From Rugalucina vietnamica (lineage: Eukaryota > Mollusca > Bivalvia > Lucinida > Lucinidae), in contig OZ024880.1 of NCBI GenBank assembly GCA_964017185.1, forward strand, positions 46,203,071 to 46,267,070: 64,000 nucleotides of DNA, in the 5' to 3' direction. Made by a program: the position numbers and the translations under genes. Position 1 is the stretch's first letter, and each line of letters begins with the position of its first letter. The notes below the pieces were generated by a model that saw only the letters and a list, made by a program, of their open reading frames with translations, was not told the DNA's origin and searched no databases. Below, piece after piece: positions 36,610-48,356 of this stretch.

Positions 36610-37190
36610 TGTGAAGATGCACTGGTGTTTTTCTTTTGCTCCAGATTTTCAGTGATGGCGTTTGGCGCCCAGGGATCTCCATCACCGGGCAGCATCATTG
36701 TATCTGCGAGTCCTCGTTTTTGATTCATCATGGTGGTTATCATAATTCATTTGTTTTTCCTTGATAGTCCACTGACTAGCTAGAGGTTCACCATTACATT
36801 GACATTCCACATAATCGTTACTGCACGTTTGCACATTTTTTCTAATTTTTCAACCTTATAGAAAAACAAAGTGTTAAGGCGGAATATTTGTACCGAACCA
36901 GGATCGGATTTGGACAGGACAAGGTCCTAGGTTATGTAGCAGTCAAAGTTGGATCTTTCCAAAATTTTGGACCGAACGAAATATGTTCGTCTAAACTGTT
37001 GGACCGAATCAGTACCGGATCTGGTTAGGAACAAATGCGTCAAGTAAACAGCATATGTGAGGCCGCCTATAAGGAAATAGCTTCTCACTCGGCTTACGAT
37101 ATGTTTTCTTAGTATAGTACTTGATTGTTAATTTAGTTTTTCCCATCTCGGTTTTTGGAGTGGGAATTTCTGCGCCATTTCCTGATCACA
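36610..37190 (+). repeat. Penelope-like 3' UTR copy, rearranged
   Basis: Matches the 3' UTR at both ends, but the middle (about 36800-37050) is unrelated sequence. Confidence 0.55.
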
Positions 37191-38029
37191 GAAAACTTTT
37201 AGCTTTGAATGTTTTCCCTGCTTCCAAAGGATCTAAATTTCACATTTTATTTGAAGAACGTCATTTTGCTATCAAATGTGACGCAGTCATAATGCGTCAA
37301 ATATCCAGATTTTAGCAGTGACAATATAAACATTTTGATTAAAGAATGAAAACGTTATCAATAATTAGTCACCACTGATCTGATTCTAATGAACTTTAGT
37401 AAATACTATGTTGTTTACTGCGTACATAATACATGTATATAATCTTGTTTTCTCTTTGAATTGTTTCAAATTGCGATCAGATTGATATAAGTTTTACCTA
37501 TTCGGACAATCTTTAGGTAGATGATTTACTATGGTGCTCGTTTTAGATATAAACTGACTTAACACGGGGTGGTTCTGTTTAATGAGCCTTTATCTGAAAA
37601 CATTATACCCTATATTGAGTTTTGAAAACCAATAGATTCTCTTTTGTTAGCATACTCGAATTTTATTTCAATTATCTTTTTTCTAATTAAAGCTGCATAA
37701 AACAAGGCTCATTATATATTTACTCGTGACAATATTGTTATCAAACTCAGCAAGAAAACTATTTTTCTTTGTCTTTTGTATTTAGAATTGTTTAAGCTAT
37801 GCTAAGAATTCCTAACATTTCTGTAATGACTTAAGGGTGAACTTACACTCGAAAGACGAATTAAGATATTGTTTTATAGACATCGAGAACGTTTTATTCC
37901 ATTTGTTACTGCCCTATTGCACCACTCATTCATTCGAGATTATCTTCCGTGATTGGAAGGTCGGGTTGGCAGATCACATGATGCGTGCCTTCTATAAATA
38001 GCACTGCTATCATATATGTACAATCTCTG

Positions 38030-38120
38030 ACAAACTGCGTCAGGGACTCGACTCTTTGGTTCAGTTGTAAGATCAATGGATTTCTACCCGGGCGATCGAG
38101 GTTCAAATCGCATCAGGGAC
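38030..38120 (+). other. tRNA-like sequence in the second duplication copy
   Basis: TTTGGTTCAGTTGTAAGATC and CGAGGTTCAAATCGCATC resemble boxes A and B. It lies in about 270 bases (37890-38165) that are absent from the paired copy near 30700, so it may be a SINE insertion. No clean acceptor stem. Confidence 0.4.
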
Positions 38121-38799
38121 AGGGGATTGTTTTTTCAAACTATGCATCATTTCTTAGTTTCGTAAGACATTACTTTGACCAATGAAAGTTACGGTTAACC
38201 GCACTGTACTGAAAAAGGATGTACTTGCACGAAAAAGCACAAATGCATGCTTGCTATTATCTTAAACAAATATTTTCACTATGAAATATCATATCAAGAT
38301 TCAAGATAGTTAAAGAAACGATTGACATCAAAGGCTTTTTTAATTTATGTTTACCGCAAAGAAGACCTTTCAGGAAGATCAACAAATCAACAGTTCCTTT
38401 TATTGTGTTATTAAGTAGGCGTCGTATATCTAAAACCTATCGCCCTAATGAAGCATGAAAGTTGTGCGGATCGCAAACCAAACTCGCCAACTCTTTCTCA
38501 CCAAACTTTGCAATATACAGGACGAAAGGGACAGATAAAGGCGTCGGGATCCATGTCTGAATGCAGTAGATGAACATTGTTTCTTCAATGCCACACTGTA
38601 CTCAGTACTTTGATGAAATGTTGCTGTACCGCTAACTGTACACGTAAATAAGATTGCGAGTTCACTGTATCTTTTGTGTGTTTGTTTGAATTGATGCTTA
38701 ACGTCCCAGTCAACAGCTAAGATAATGTCGGGACGTTGCTTCCATTTTATGTAACTTTTACCTAAAATTAGAATGCCATGACACACAAAAATTGATTCG

Positions 38800-39442
38800 A
38801 ATGTAACCTCGACTTAAAGCTATTCATTTTAGTTGGTTGGGGCCGGAGCTTCTTGTCTGTTGCTTGGCCCACCGGGGTCCAACTGATGTTTTTCTTTAGC
38901 TCCGGAGTTAGTAAGTTATTTGGCGCCCAGGGATCTCCATCGTCGGGCAGCTTACTGAATCTGTGAGTCCTGGTTTTTGATTCATCAGGATGTTTATCAT
39001 GATTTATTTGTTTGTTCTTGATGATTCATTTACTAGTTAGAGATTCACCACGAGGACCGAAGAACTAACTAAATGTTATGAACCACTGCAGAAGCTGAGG
39101 GTTAAGTTACGGCCGTGTAAAATCGATTTAAACCCGCCAGTAACTTTGTGTTACTGATCGTTCCAAGTCGATACTTCTGTAGTGGTTCTTTTTGTTTTAT
39201 GTCTTGGTGTTTAAAATATTTTTGTGCTGTTGGCGCCTTATGTATGTTTGCATATTTTAGTTAAGTTAAGGTAACTGAGTGGCCACCTATTGGGAAAATA
39301 GCTGCTCATTCGGCTTACGAAATGTTTTCATGGTATAAGTACCTGATTGTTAGTTTGGTTTTTTCCCACCTTGGTTTTTGGAGTGGGAGTTTTTCTGATT
39401 GCGCCTTTTCCTGATCTTTGCCTACTTGTACTTTTTCCCATT
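38800..39442 (+). repeat. Penelope-like 3' UTR copy with an empty counterpart
   Basis: Starts at the CTCGACTTAAAGC end of the RT frame and ends GCCTACTTGTACTTTTT. The paired duplication copy near 31250 lacks it. Confidence 0.7.
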
Positions 39443-40034
39443 TAAACGACAAAGGCTTATATGTAACAATACAATAATATGCATACACAAATATGTAAGT
39501 ATGGAGTTATCATCACTGACCAAGTGTACCATACTGATCTTATGGTAAGCATAGCAAGAGTGAATGTTGACAAAACAAGAGCCAAATGACGTCATTCGAA
39601 AAGGCGTGACATGGTAAACTTATGGTATGCAACAATATAAAAAGGAAGCGATAGTTTCTAAGAAAACTGATCACAAGTGACGGCCAATCATTCAATGATA
39701 AGGTTTATAAAACAACTTGTGTTATCACGTGACCTAGAAGTCTTAACCAATCAAATCCGTTATCAAATCAAATACAAAGTGTTTTTCTATCGTCCTTGTC
39801 TGGTTAAATGATTAGCAAATCTCGGAACAACATTAAGACGGGATGGAAGACCTGTCGCCTAGTATCTTGAGGAATATGAGGATGTTTGCAGTTTGGGTGT
39901 CTGAAATATTAAATTTCGAGTCAGTACACGCTGAGCTATATTTACTGCATCTGTAGATTACCAAATGATGATCTCGCCATTAGAACGCGGAACACCGTGA
40001 CACATAATGAATATTTTCTTGAAAAATATGTGAA

Positions 40035-40160
40035 AAAAGGTACAAGTAGGCAACGATCAGGAAAAGGCACAATTGGAAAAAGATTCCCACTCCAAAAACC
40101 GAAGTGGAAAATAAATAAATTAATAAATGAAAACACATCGTAAGCCAAATGGACAGCTAT
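40035..40160 (-). repeat. Penelope-like 3' UTR, short 3' end
   Basis: About 125 bases beginning AAAGGTACAAGTAGGCAACG; a strongly truncated copy. Confidence 0.6.
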
Positions 40161-40418
40161 TATCATGTAAAACATCATATATATTTCATTATCTTTTAAT
40201 TTATGAATATAAATAAACAAGTTCAGAAATACAAGTAGCCTGTTAAAGTGTCTGCCATTCGTCTGTTAATATACGTCTGCGATCTGTTATTAAAATATCC
40301 CTGCAATATTCAGAAATAAATAGACAACTTTTCTTGTTTTTAAACAACCGTCACTGGCAAGAAATTGACAACTGGATGTATTTGTTCATATATATTGTTA
40401 AGGATTATTAATACTTGT

Positions 40419-40465
40419 GTATACATTTCACAACTTATTAGGTTTGCTAGTCTACAGTCATATTA
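40419..40465 (+). pseudogene. Left remnant of the split Penelope-like RT copy
   Basis: About 47 bases (TATACATTTCACAACTTATT and following) match 50828-50875 in the uninterrupted RT copy. Similarity stops at 40419, so this copy was 5'-truncated there. It ends with TATTA, the flank shared with the right side of the long-TIR element. Confidence 0.65.
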
Positions 40466-40574
40466 GACATTTTTCACTTTTGAACGTAAATGTTGCTGGC
40501 GCGTGCGGTTACGATTTTCGGTGTGATGGGGGACGACCCGTGAGGGCATATTTGAGACGATGACGAGGGGTGAT

Positions 40575-41130
40575 ATATAGAGGATATTTGCTTTTTTGAG
40601 GTGAATACCAAATATATTTCATCGAGTGAGTTGAAAACATCAGAATTTTCACGAGTGCGCAGCACGAGTGAAAATTTTTATGTTTTCAACTCACGAGATG
40701 AAATATATTTGGTATTCACCGAAAAAAAGCAAATTTTCTTTTTATTTTATACAATACATGGACATTTTCCAATTCACAAGGCAGGCGGTGAAAATGCAAA
40801 AACCAAAAATTTTTGAAAACACAAATAATTTTGGTACCACATTGTTCCTTATGTTCTAATTAAGAAAATGAATACCCACACTTACTGTTTTCGTTCATAA
40901 ATAACGGAGTTATAGGCGTTTGAATTTCTGAAGTGAGACACATTTAATGACGTCAAGTAAATGGAAACGTCAGAAGTAATCCAAAATCTACAGTGAAGAT
41001 ATAGGCTGATATCAGTCACTAGTGACTTTTGATATCAGTGAGATTTGATATCAGTGAAATTTCATATCAATGAAAATACCAATTTTATCAAGTTTTGATA
41101 TACATTGGTTTTCACTGTAAGGTATAAAAT
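40575..41130. mobile_element. Hairpin-forming insert in arm of element 1
   Basis: About 550 bases absent from the same position in the other four arms. It contains a near-palindrome of about 150 bases (40590-40745, both sides carrying GAAATATATTTGGTATTCAC or its complement) and later GATATCAGTGA repeats near 41028-41065. Both parts abut TATTTTATAC-like sequence. Probably a MITE. Confidence 0.5.
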
Positions 41131-41209
41131 AAGAATAATTACTTGGTAAAAACTACCTATAGCCTAACGGAGACCAATTAAACAAGACAGGCAAAAAAGA
41201 AATAGGCTA

Positions 41210-41288
41210 CGACGTCTTACTCTGTAGCTCAGTAGGTAGCATGTATGGAATAAAACCAAAAGGTCCTGGGTTCGAGTCCGGCTAGGAC
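41210..41288 (+). other. tRNA-like module in left arm of element 1
   Basis: TGTAGCTCAGTAGGTAGCAT (box A) and GGTTCGAGTCC (box B) are spaced as in a tRNA, but the acceptor stem does not pair correctly next to the D arm. It is better read as a tRNA-derived pol III promoter relic than a tRNA gene. Confidence 0.6.
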
Positions 41289-41626
41289 AAAAATTCTTTT
41301 TCTATTCTTAATTGCTTCCTTTTTTTTTCGCATCTGTGACAATATAGCTTAGAAAATGAAAAAGAAATGAAAAGAATAAAAATGCAAAACTCACAAAATG
41401 CACTACTGCATTTAATACTAAAATCGTTAATAGTGTGTAGTGAGAAGGCAGTCCGCACGTATAGGTTTTTCACTAAGTCTTGTTGTCTTTTCACCGATTT
41501 AAGCCGGTAGCTTGATCGTAATCGGCAGAAGAGCGGACCCGCGACCAATCCTCACGTCAACATTTATTTTCTGAAGGCTGGTACAGATAATGCGGCTAGG
41601 ATAAGTTGACCGCCTCTAATGACTTA

Positions 41627-41853
41627 GCGGCCCCCGTGGCCGAGCGGTTGAGAGCGCTGTTTCTTAATCAATCGTTCATCTCACCGCTGTGTCTTGTGTG
41701 TGTTCGAGCCCACACTGGCCACATATGATACAAGCCAAGTTCAACTTGCGGGAGTGCCAGGTGGTTTTTCTATGGGGGTGCTCACGTTTTCACCCCACCT
41801 ACTGATTGGTGAGCTGAAATAATCTTGAAAGGGACGTAAAACTGAACTAAAAT
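41627..41853 (+). mobile_element. tRNA-headed SINE, copy in element 1
   Basis: GCGGCCCCCGTGGCCGAGCG starts a Leu/Ser-like tRNA head; the body and GGGACGTAAAACTGAA tail follow. It sits in the left arm at almost the same place as the SINE in element 2, so the insertion probably predates their split. Confidence 0.75.
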
Positions 41854-43262
41854 GCGCAAGACAATAAATCAAATAGTATAGTGTACATGTTCAGATACAT
41901 GTATATCTGTGTTTATTAGATGTAAAACTACACTTTCACGTGCTGTCTCGTGAGCGAACATAATTCATTCTGTTTATATTTCAAACAGACTATCAGCTTG
42001 ATGTCGAAGTTTCGCTCATTCGACAGTCATCTGCATGCCATACGAAGTGCGATGGAGGCAACATCCTACATGTAGCTATTTTTCGCCAAGCCACACAACT
42101 AATTTTGTTTATTGTAGACCTTCAACAGTAATTCAGCCATATCCAGTGTGCTGGTTACGATGTAGTAAATTAATTTGGCAAGACATGTTTTCTTTTTGGT
42201 CCATATTTTTTCTGTGTGATATTGTACGCGTGTTGTTTACCTGGTTGAATTCAAATAAATATGATTACAATAAAACTAAAACAATATTATTTTTATGAGT
42301 TGCTAAAGTGTTTCCATAAAGCACTCCATGTCGTAGTGGTTCAGTCAGTCGCCTCGTAAAACGGGCCGCGCGTTCAATCCAACGCGTAACTCCGTCTTTC
42401 GGTCGAGACCAGGGTCCAGTATGTAAATAGTTGTTATTTGCACGTGAGACACCGAATATTCCTCGTTATATGGTTTACATTAAACATGCGTGCATGATGG
42501 AATGTAAATGCATTTTTTTTCTTATAGGCGCGAGTAACATCGGAGAAGTTTTGCTATCTGTTAAAATCTAATCAGGGCCCAGAATTACACTACGCCCACC
42601 TTAGTGAGGATGTGAGATTCCAGGTCATTCTATTAATTACAGATAAGAGTCTGATTGTGCTCATTTCAGATCATAATTTCGTTTTTATACAATTTTCGCC
42701 CCGTTCAAGATTATTTTAGTCATATGAGACGGATAAATCAGTAACAAGGTGGGGGGGGGGAGAACCCTGAGAAAACGACTTGGCACACCCACAAGCAGAA
42801 TTTGGTTTGTGTCACCTGTGATTGTAAGACTGATCAATTGGGCAGCAACCTACGACGAAGTGTTCATTGTCTTGGTGATGGTTGTTGCCAAAGCGATATT
42901 GCTTTTTTTCAATTACTCCATTTTATCACATGTTGTGTGATGTTGCATCAATCTTTGCTGTAAGGACTTTTGTTGTATCGCAGGCATTTACAATGTTGCT
43001 TATACTGATAGACAATTCCTGAATATACATATTCATGCACAGTATATCACGCAGACATTTTACGTGCTCAATTTACCGGCTTTTTATATGTAAACAAACG
43101 AAACGACATTCGTGAACCTAATATTGTGCTGTGTTTGGCTGTTGAAATTTTGTCCCACGGCCCCTCGAAAAAAAACAAACAAACAAAAAACAAAAAAACA
43201 AAAAAAATAAAAAAATTATCAAGCAGGATCAGTTATCAAACCACATTGCTGCTTGACAAGCC

Positions 43263-43440
43263 GAAAACAGTTAGTGTTAACGGCATGTGTTCGTCCTTTT
43301 AAATCAGGGACCGCGGGTTTGATCCCGGGATCCTTAACTGTCGGATGATACTATAAACTGATGTCTCGTTTCCATATGACCTTTGCTGTTGGATTAACGT
43401 TAAACCTCAAATCAACAAACCAATTAAATTTATTATTTAC
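43263..43440 (+). mobile_element. Third tRNA-like SINE (element 1)
   Basis: Diverged counterpart of 55120-55295 with GCGGGTTTGATCCCGGG as box B and the same CTCGTTTCCATATGACC body. The head is poorly kept. Confidence 0.5.
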
Positions 43441-43785
43441 ATGTATGTAAATTCTGATTAAGAAGCTTATGTGCATTTATGCTCGCCCGATTCCGGACGC
43501 AAAAAATGCCCATATGAGTAAGATTAAGAATGATCAAGGTGTTGTACATGTAGCTCTGTTGTCAGCATGTGTAATACATGTGCACTAAAATGGTGCCGTG
43601 TATCTTGACGCTAGCATAACAAAACCTTAACAAGCAATATACAGTGTTTTTAAAGTTGTAAAAAATGAAAATTTTCAGTTCAACATTTTTATCTTTTTAT
43701 TTTGCTCAAAACATAGATTGTTGGTACACGCTAAAACTGCCTCGCAGAGGCAGTTCTAACGAGTTCTCACAATCTGTGTTTTTAG

Positions 43786-44563
43786 ATGCATGCGCATCCT
43801 AAGTTGACCTTGCCGTAAAATAGGTCAATATCATCCCTGGGTCATGATTTAGGCCATGTATAAACTTTGTAGATGCTTAATGCCAGGTTTCAAAATCATA
43901 GGCCTACTGGTTCTGAAGAACATTTTAAAGGTTTTTGCAGTTTATAGCCATGGCGGCCATTTATACAATCTTTCGTTCCCTTTCCATGAAGTGTGGCTTT
44001 GATCGGCCATGCGGTTGCAGAGATGTTTGAATATTTTGGTCATATGCATGTATATAGCCCCCGGGCAGGAGCAGACACACCCCTGGGGACTAAATGTTTT
44101 CATGGACATAAATCTTCAGTACCTTTGCATGCTCATCGCGAACAAATTACATTTAACTTATTTTCCCCATTTAAATGCATGGGCGACCTAAGTTGACCCT
44201 GCCATAAAATAGGTCAAGGTCATCCCAGCATTATGATGTATACCACCTTTGTAGAACTCTATTGCCTGATGCTTCAAACTTAGTTTCAAAATCACAGGAC
44301 TTCTGCTTCTGGGAAGAAATTGTTTTACAGGTTTTTGCTATTTATAGCTATGGCGGCCATCTTAGTCATGTGACCTAGGTCATTTATGCAAACTTTCGTT
44401 CCCCCTTCCTAAGAATGCTCCGCAAGCAGTTTAACTTGGGTTTGCCATTTGGTTTCAGAAGAGAATATCATGGAAATTGTTGACGGACGACGTCGGACGG
44501 ACGACGGGGGCATGGTCATCCTATAAGCTCGCATTTTGAGCCGAAGGGCTCATGTGAGCTTAA
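43786..44563 (+). repeat. GGCCGCCAT-type repeat nested in MITE B (element 1)
   Basis: Starts CCTAAGTTGACCTTGCCGTA and ends GAGCCGAAGGGCTCATGTGA. It contains TGGCGGCCAT and GTCATGTGACC motifs and interrupts a MITE B copy, whose halves lie at about 43600-43785 and 44564-44645. The same family forms 45786-47210, 55624-56366 and 59892-61945. Confidence 0.65.
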
Positions 44564-45450
44564 AATAGGTATACCCATGCATACCAAAGTTTTGCTGTAT
44601 AAAAGTGTGGTTCATGGGGTATTCAGGGACACGTTATCCTGATATGGATAACCGACCATGCTCGAGATGACTTGAAATATGTCAAAACGTTGTAAGGCGT
44701 AGAATAAAAAACTGCACATAAAATTAAAGATCAACTTATGTTTCAAATCGTAAATCATGCCATGTATACATGTATAAAGTTTTCTGTGCGTCCACGAAAA
44801 CACGTGAAAATGTAGCTTAGCAGAACCAATGTACGTATATACATAAGCCAGTATGTAAAATGTCACATGGCGATAACAAATAGTTGATATTGGTTTTTCC
44901 CACCAACAGTTATGGCCATATGGAGCCGGGACCTCGGTTTATCGAACGAGCGACGCCTAGTTATACACACGAGTGTCTAAAATAATCGAATTCTGCATTG
45001 GAAGCTGTTAAAATGGAGGCATTTTCTTCGCGCCAAGCATTTGTAAATCCGACTCGTATTGAACGAGTAACGCATCTTTAATGGCAAACATGATAAGTGA
45101 TATATATATGATGCGATTTTAGCAAATATTTCGTGTCAAAGGTCACTTCTTGTTCCTTGTTCCATCAGAATTAGACAGTTTAACGGAAAGACAACAATTT
45201 TCATTTGTAGGCGTTTCGTTCTCTCGCTCAACCTGCGAAACGAGTCAAATGTCCTTATTAAAATCATTTTGTACCTGTCTTATATCAACTACGTATTTAT
45301 TTTTGCCATGTGCTGATGTGATTTTAAGAGGCGACTGACTGAGCCACTGCGAGACAAAGTCCTCTGCGGAACGTGTTTGCGTGAGTGTGTGTTTATGAGT
45401 TAGAGTGTGTATGCGCGCTTAAAAGTCAGAATATTGTTGTCCTGTTTTAG

Positions 45451-45667
45451 GGTTAAGCAAGGTTCGCAGCACGTTTGATCAGCTGGCTAACCTGCACACC
45501 GATACACTTCGTGACCGCGCTCCTTTTCTGTGTATGGAGAGGTCTAACAGAATACCGATGGAAATATTCCGTCTAGCAACACGTAATGAAAACCAGAGGA
45601 CCAATGGTCCTGTAAACGCTCTACGGGGGTCCGGACCCCCCCCCCCGGAATCTGAAAAGTTTACCTA
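45451..45667 (+). other. Exon-like open segment inside element 1
   Basis: A TGTTTTAG acceptor-like site is followed by an open frame of about 70 codons (LSKVRSTFDQLANLHTDTLR, then FLCMERSNRIPMEIF, ending in a G/C-run insert). The segment recurs in inverted element 3 (61970-62135) with the frame open but several amino-acid changes. I do not recognise the protein. It may be a captured host exon, a relic of the element's own gene, or chance. Confidence 0.35.
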
Positions 45668-45785
45668 AACAGGGTAATTTTGGGATTTTTGGGGGGTTGG
45701 ACCCCCCCCCCCCCTCGTCTGCGACAATATTTTACCATTTTGGTTGGACCCCCTCTCGTAAAAATGTCTGGATCCGCAAATTAAG
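45620..45785. mobile_element. Relative of the G-run insert
   Basis: Contains GGGGGTCCGGACCCC, then CGTCTGCGACAATATTTTAC, ending GTCTGGATCCGC. It is the reverse of the insert at 61290-61466, with less clear ends. Confidence 0.45.
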
Positions 45786-47210
45786 GTCTTCCAAGGGTCA
45801 TCATTTTATCAAATTATGTTGGGCTGGAGTCATCGATGCTACATACCGATTTTCGTGAAAATCGGCCTGCCGGCTCTGGTGAAGAAGATTTTTGAGTGGT
45901 TTTAGCCATATATGGGCGTGGCGGCCATCTTGGTAATGTAACCCAGATTTCACAAACAAACTTTCGTCCCCCCTACCCATAGATGCTCCACATAAAATTT
46001 CAATTTGATTGGCCAAGCGGTTTCAGAGGTGAAGATTTATTTTTATATTCAGTTTAACGTCTCTTTCAAGATAATTTCAGCTCATATGAAACGGGCCAAT
46101 CAGTAGGTGGGGCGAAAACGGCAGAACCCCGAGAAAAACCACCTGGCACACCCGCAAGCAGAACTTGGCTTGTCTCACATGTGGCCAGTGCGGGGCGCGA
46201 TCCTACACCAGAGATAGCGGTGAGATGATCGAGTGATTAAGAAACAGCGTTCTCAACCGCTCGACCACGGGGGCCGCCATGAAGATGTTTTAAAAGTGTG
46301 TATGAACAACAGACTGGTCAAGGTCAAGAGATGACCTTGAACTAAATTAATTACATACTTACATCTACTCCATTAGTTGTCTGCATCTGCCTTTTTTCAG
46401 GTCTCGAATCGTTTTCGAAAAATCCATAGTTTTCACTTTTTCCCATGTAACAGCCTGTTTCCAAAATTAAGCTTGCCGTAAAACAGGTCAAGGTCATCCC
46501 AGGGCCATCATTTTATCAAACTATAATGGGCTGGAGTCACTGATGGCGGCCATCTTTGTCATGTGACTCGGATTTCATGATCAAACTTTCGTTCCCCCTA
46601 CCCATGGATGCTCCACATAAAATTTCAACTTGATTGGCAAAGCGGTTTCAGAGATGAAGATGTATGAAAAGTGTGTATGGAAAACAGACTGGCCAATTTC
46701 AAGAGATGACCTTGACCTAATTTAATCACATAATTTTATCTACTCCATTAGTTGTCTGCATCTACCTCTTTTCAGGTCTCTGGCTGCAATCGTTTAAAAA
46801 AAAATCAATAGTTTTCACTTTTTCCCATGTAAAAGCGTATGTTTCCAAAATTGACCTTGCCGTAAAATAGGTCATGGTCATCCCAGGGTCATCATTTTGC
46901 CAAACTTTGATGGGCTGGAGTAACTGATGGTAAATACCGAGTTTCGTGGGAATCGGCCCGCCGGTTCTGGAGAAGAAGATTTTTGAGTGGTTTTTACCAT
47001 ATATGGGCGTGGCGGCCATATTGGTCATGTGACATGGATTTCGCGATCAAACTTGAAATGCCGCTACACAAGGAGGCTCCACTTAAAATTTCAACTTGAT
47101 TGGCCAAGTGGTTTCGGAGAAGAAGATTGTGGACGACGACCAAGACGGACGACGGATCATGGCCATCCTATAAGCTCTCCTTGTGAGCCTTCGGCTCAGG
47201 TGAGCTAAAA
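45786..47210 (+). repeat. GGCCGCCAT-type repeat block, tandem units, with SINE insert
   Basis: Three diverged units of about 430 bases share CGGTTTCAGAG, GGCGGCCAT and ACCTTGACC segments, and the block ends in the palindromic GAGCCTTCGGCTC before the right arm of element 1. A SINE splits it at 46040-46278. No protein is suggested. Confidence 0.6.
46040..46278 (-). mobile_element. tRNA-headed SINE
   Basis: Minus-strand copy with full head (GGCCCCCGTGGTCGAGCGGT read in reverse) and tail. TGAAGAT flanks both sides, a likely target duplication. Confidence 0.72.
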
Positions 47211-48089
47211 AAAGACTAGATGTTTCTTAGTTTTATTATCATTTATTTACTTGAAAATAACATTGCGTTAGTTTGAAGATTAATTATATTTATTTGAAGT
47301 CAACCAGACAAACAGCACGCATACTACAAAAGAATAAATGAGGATCATACAGAAAGCCTGTGGCTTGCAAAAATCATCTAAAATTCGTAATTATCGCACT
47401 CGATATGGCTAAAATACTGTTGAAGGCCTACAAAACCTCAAATTATTAGTATGGCTATATGCATAATGTAGTTAGGATATCGCCCTAATGACATGCAGAT
47501 GGGTGTTGTATGGGATCAAAACGAAACATCAACCAAATAAACCCCACCAAGCTTTCGAGTATCTGTTTGAAATACATGTATAAACATGCCAAATGAATTA
47601 TGTTCGCTCACGAGACAGCACGTGAAACTGTAGTTTTTACACCTTATATATATATATACATTTGTCTGTACAGGTACACTATACTATTTGAGTTAGTGCC
47701 TTACGTCCGCGGAAAACATTTAAAGTCATTCAGGGTGGCTAACTTATCCTAGCCACAATATTCCTGTACAAGCCTTCAGAATATGAACATTTTATGTCCC
47801 CAAGAAAGAAATATTGACATGAGGATCGCTCGAAGATCAGCTCTTCTACCAAAACAAATACGATCGAGCTGTCGATTTCAACAGGTTAAAAATCAACAAG
47901 AGAGAAACATTAATGTGAGGTGCCGTCTCGCACTTTAATTCCTTTACGATTTAAGTATTTTATGCACAAGGGCATTTCCTGATTCTTGCATTCGCCAATA
48001 AATATAATCAGCTGATAATACATTTTTTTTTATTTCCTTAGCTTCATAGTCACAGGGGAGACAAATAAAGAAAAGAAAAAAAAAAGCGG

Positions 48090-48168
48090 TCCGACCAGGA
48101 CTCGAACCCAGAACCTTTCGTTTTGAATCCTAGCTTGCTACCTACTGAGCTACAGAGATAGACGTCCT
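48090..48168 (-). other. tRNA-like module in right arm of element 1
   Basis: The inverted counterpart of the left-arm module, with box A CTGTAGCTCAGTAGGTAGC and box B GGTTCGAGTCC. It reads toward the element interior. The acceptor stem is not canonical. Confidence 0.58.
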
Positions 48169-48356
48169 ACACTATAACATTTATTGCATGTCTGATTTAA
48201 TTCGTCTCCGTTGGGCTGTTGGTAGTTTTGACTGTGTAATTCTTCATATTGCCCCTCGTCTTAGTCTCACATATGCCCTCACGAGTCGTCCTCCATCACA
48301 AAGAAAGTCGTAACCGCACGCACCAGCAGCATTTACGTTCAAAAGTGAAAAATGTC

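Larger units (their letters stand above)
37130..40005. repeat. Segmental duplication, second copy, block A
   Basis: Diverged match to 29640-31870, enlarged by the insert at 37890-38165 and the Penelope-like 3' UTR at 38800-39442. A TATAAAAAGGAA motif and ATCACGTGACCTAGAA are kept in both copies. Confidence 0.65.
40466..48356. mobile_element. Long-TIR element 1 (7.9 kb)
   Basis: The left end GACATTTTTCACTTTTGAAC reappears inverted at 48337-48356. The inverted similarity runs inward for about 1.1 kb on the right (to about 47215) and to about 42300 on the left, where a 550-bp hairpin insert and a SINE lengthen the arm. Both sides are flanked by TATTA, consistent with a 5-bp target duplication. 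The interior holds nested repeats and a short exon-like open segment, but no transposase, integrase, polymerase or capsid gene that I recognise. It is therefore non-autonomous or decayed, superfamily unknown. Confidence 0.7.

Noticed and set aside
41210-41288. Functional tRNA gene
   Set aside because: Boxes A and B are good, but the acceptor stem does not pair next to the D arm in any of the five copies.
45801-47028. Frames such as 45801-46016, 46762-47028 and 61052-61267
   Set aside because: Similar peptides come from the GGCCGCCAT-type repeat; no consistent frame across units.
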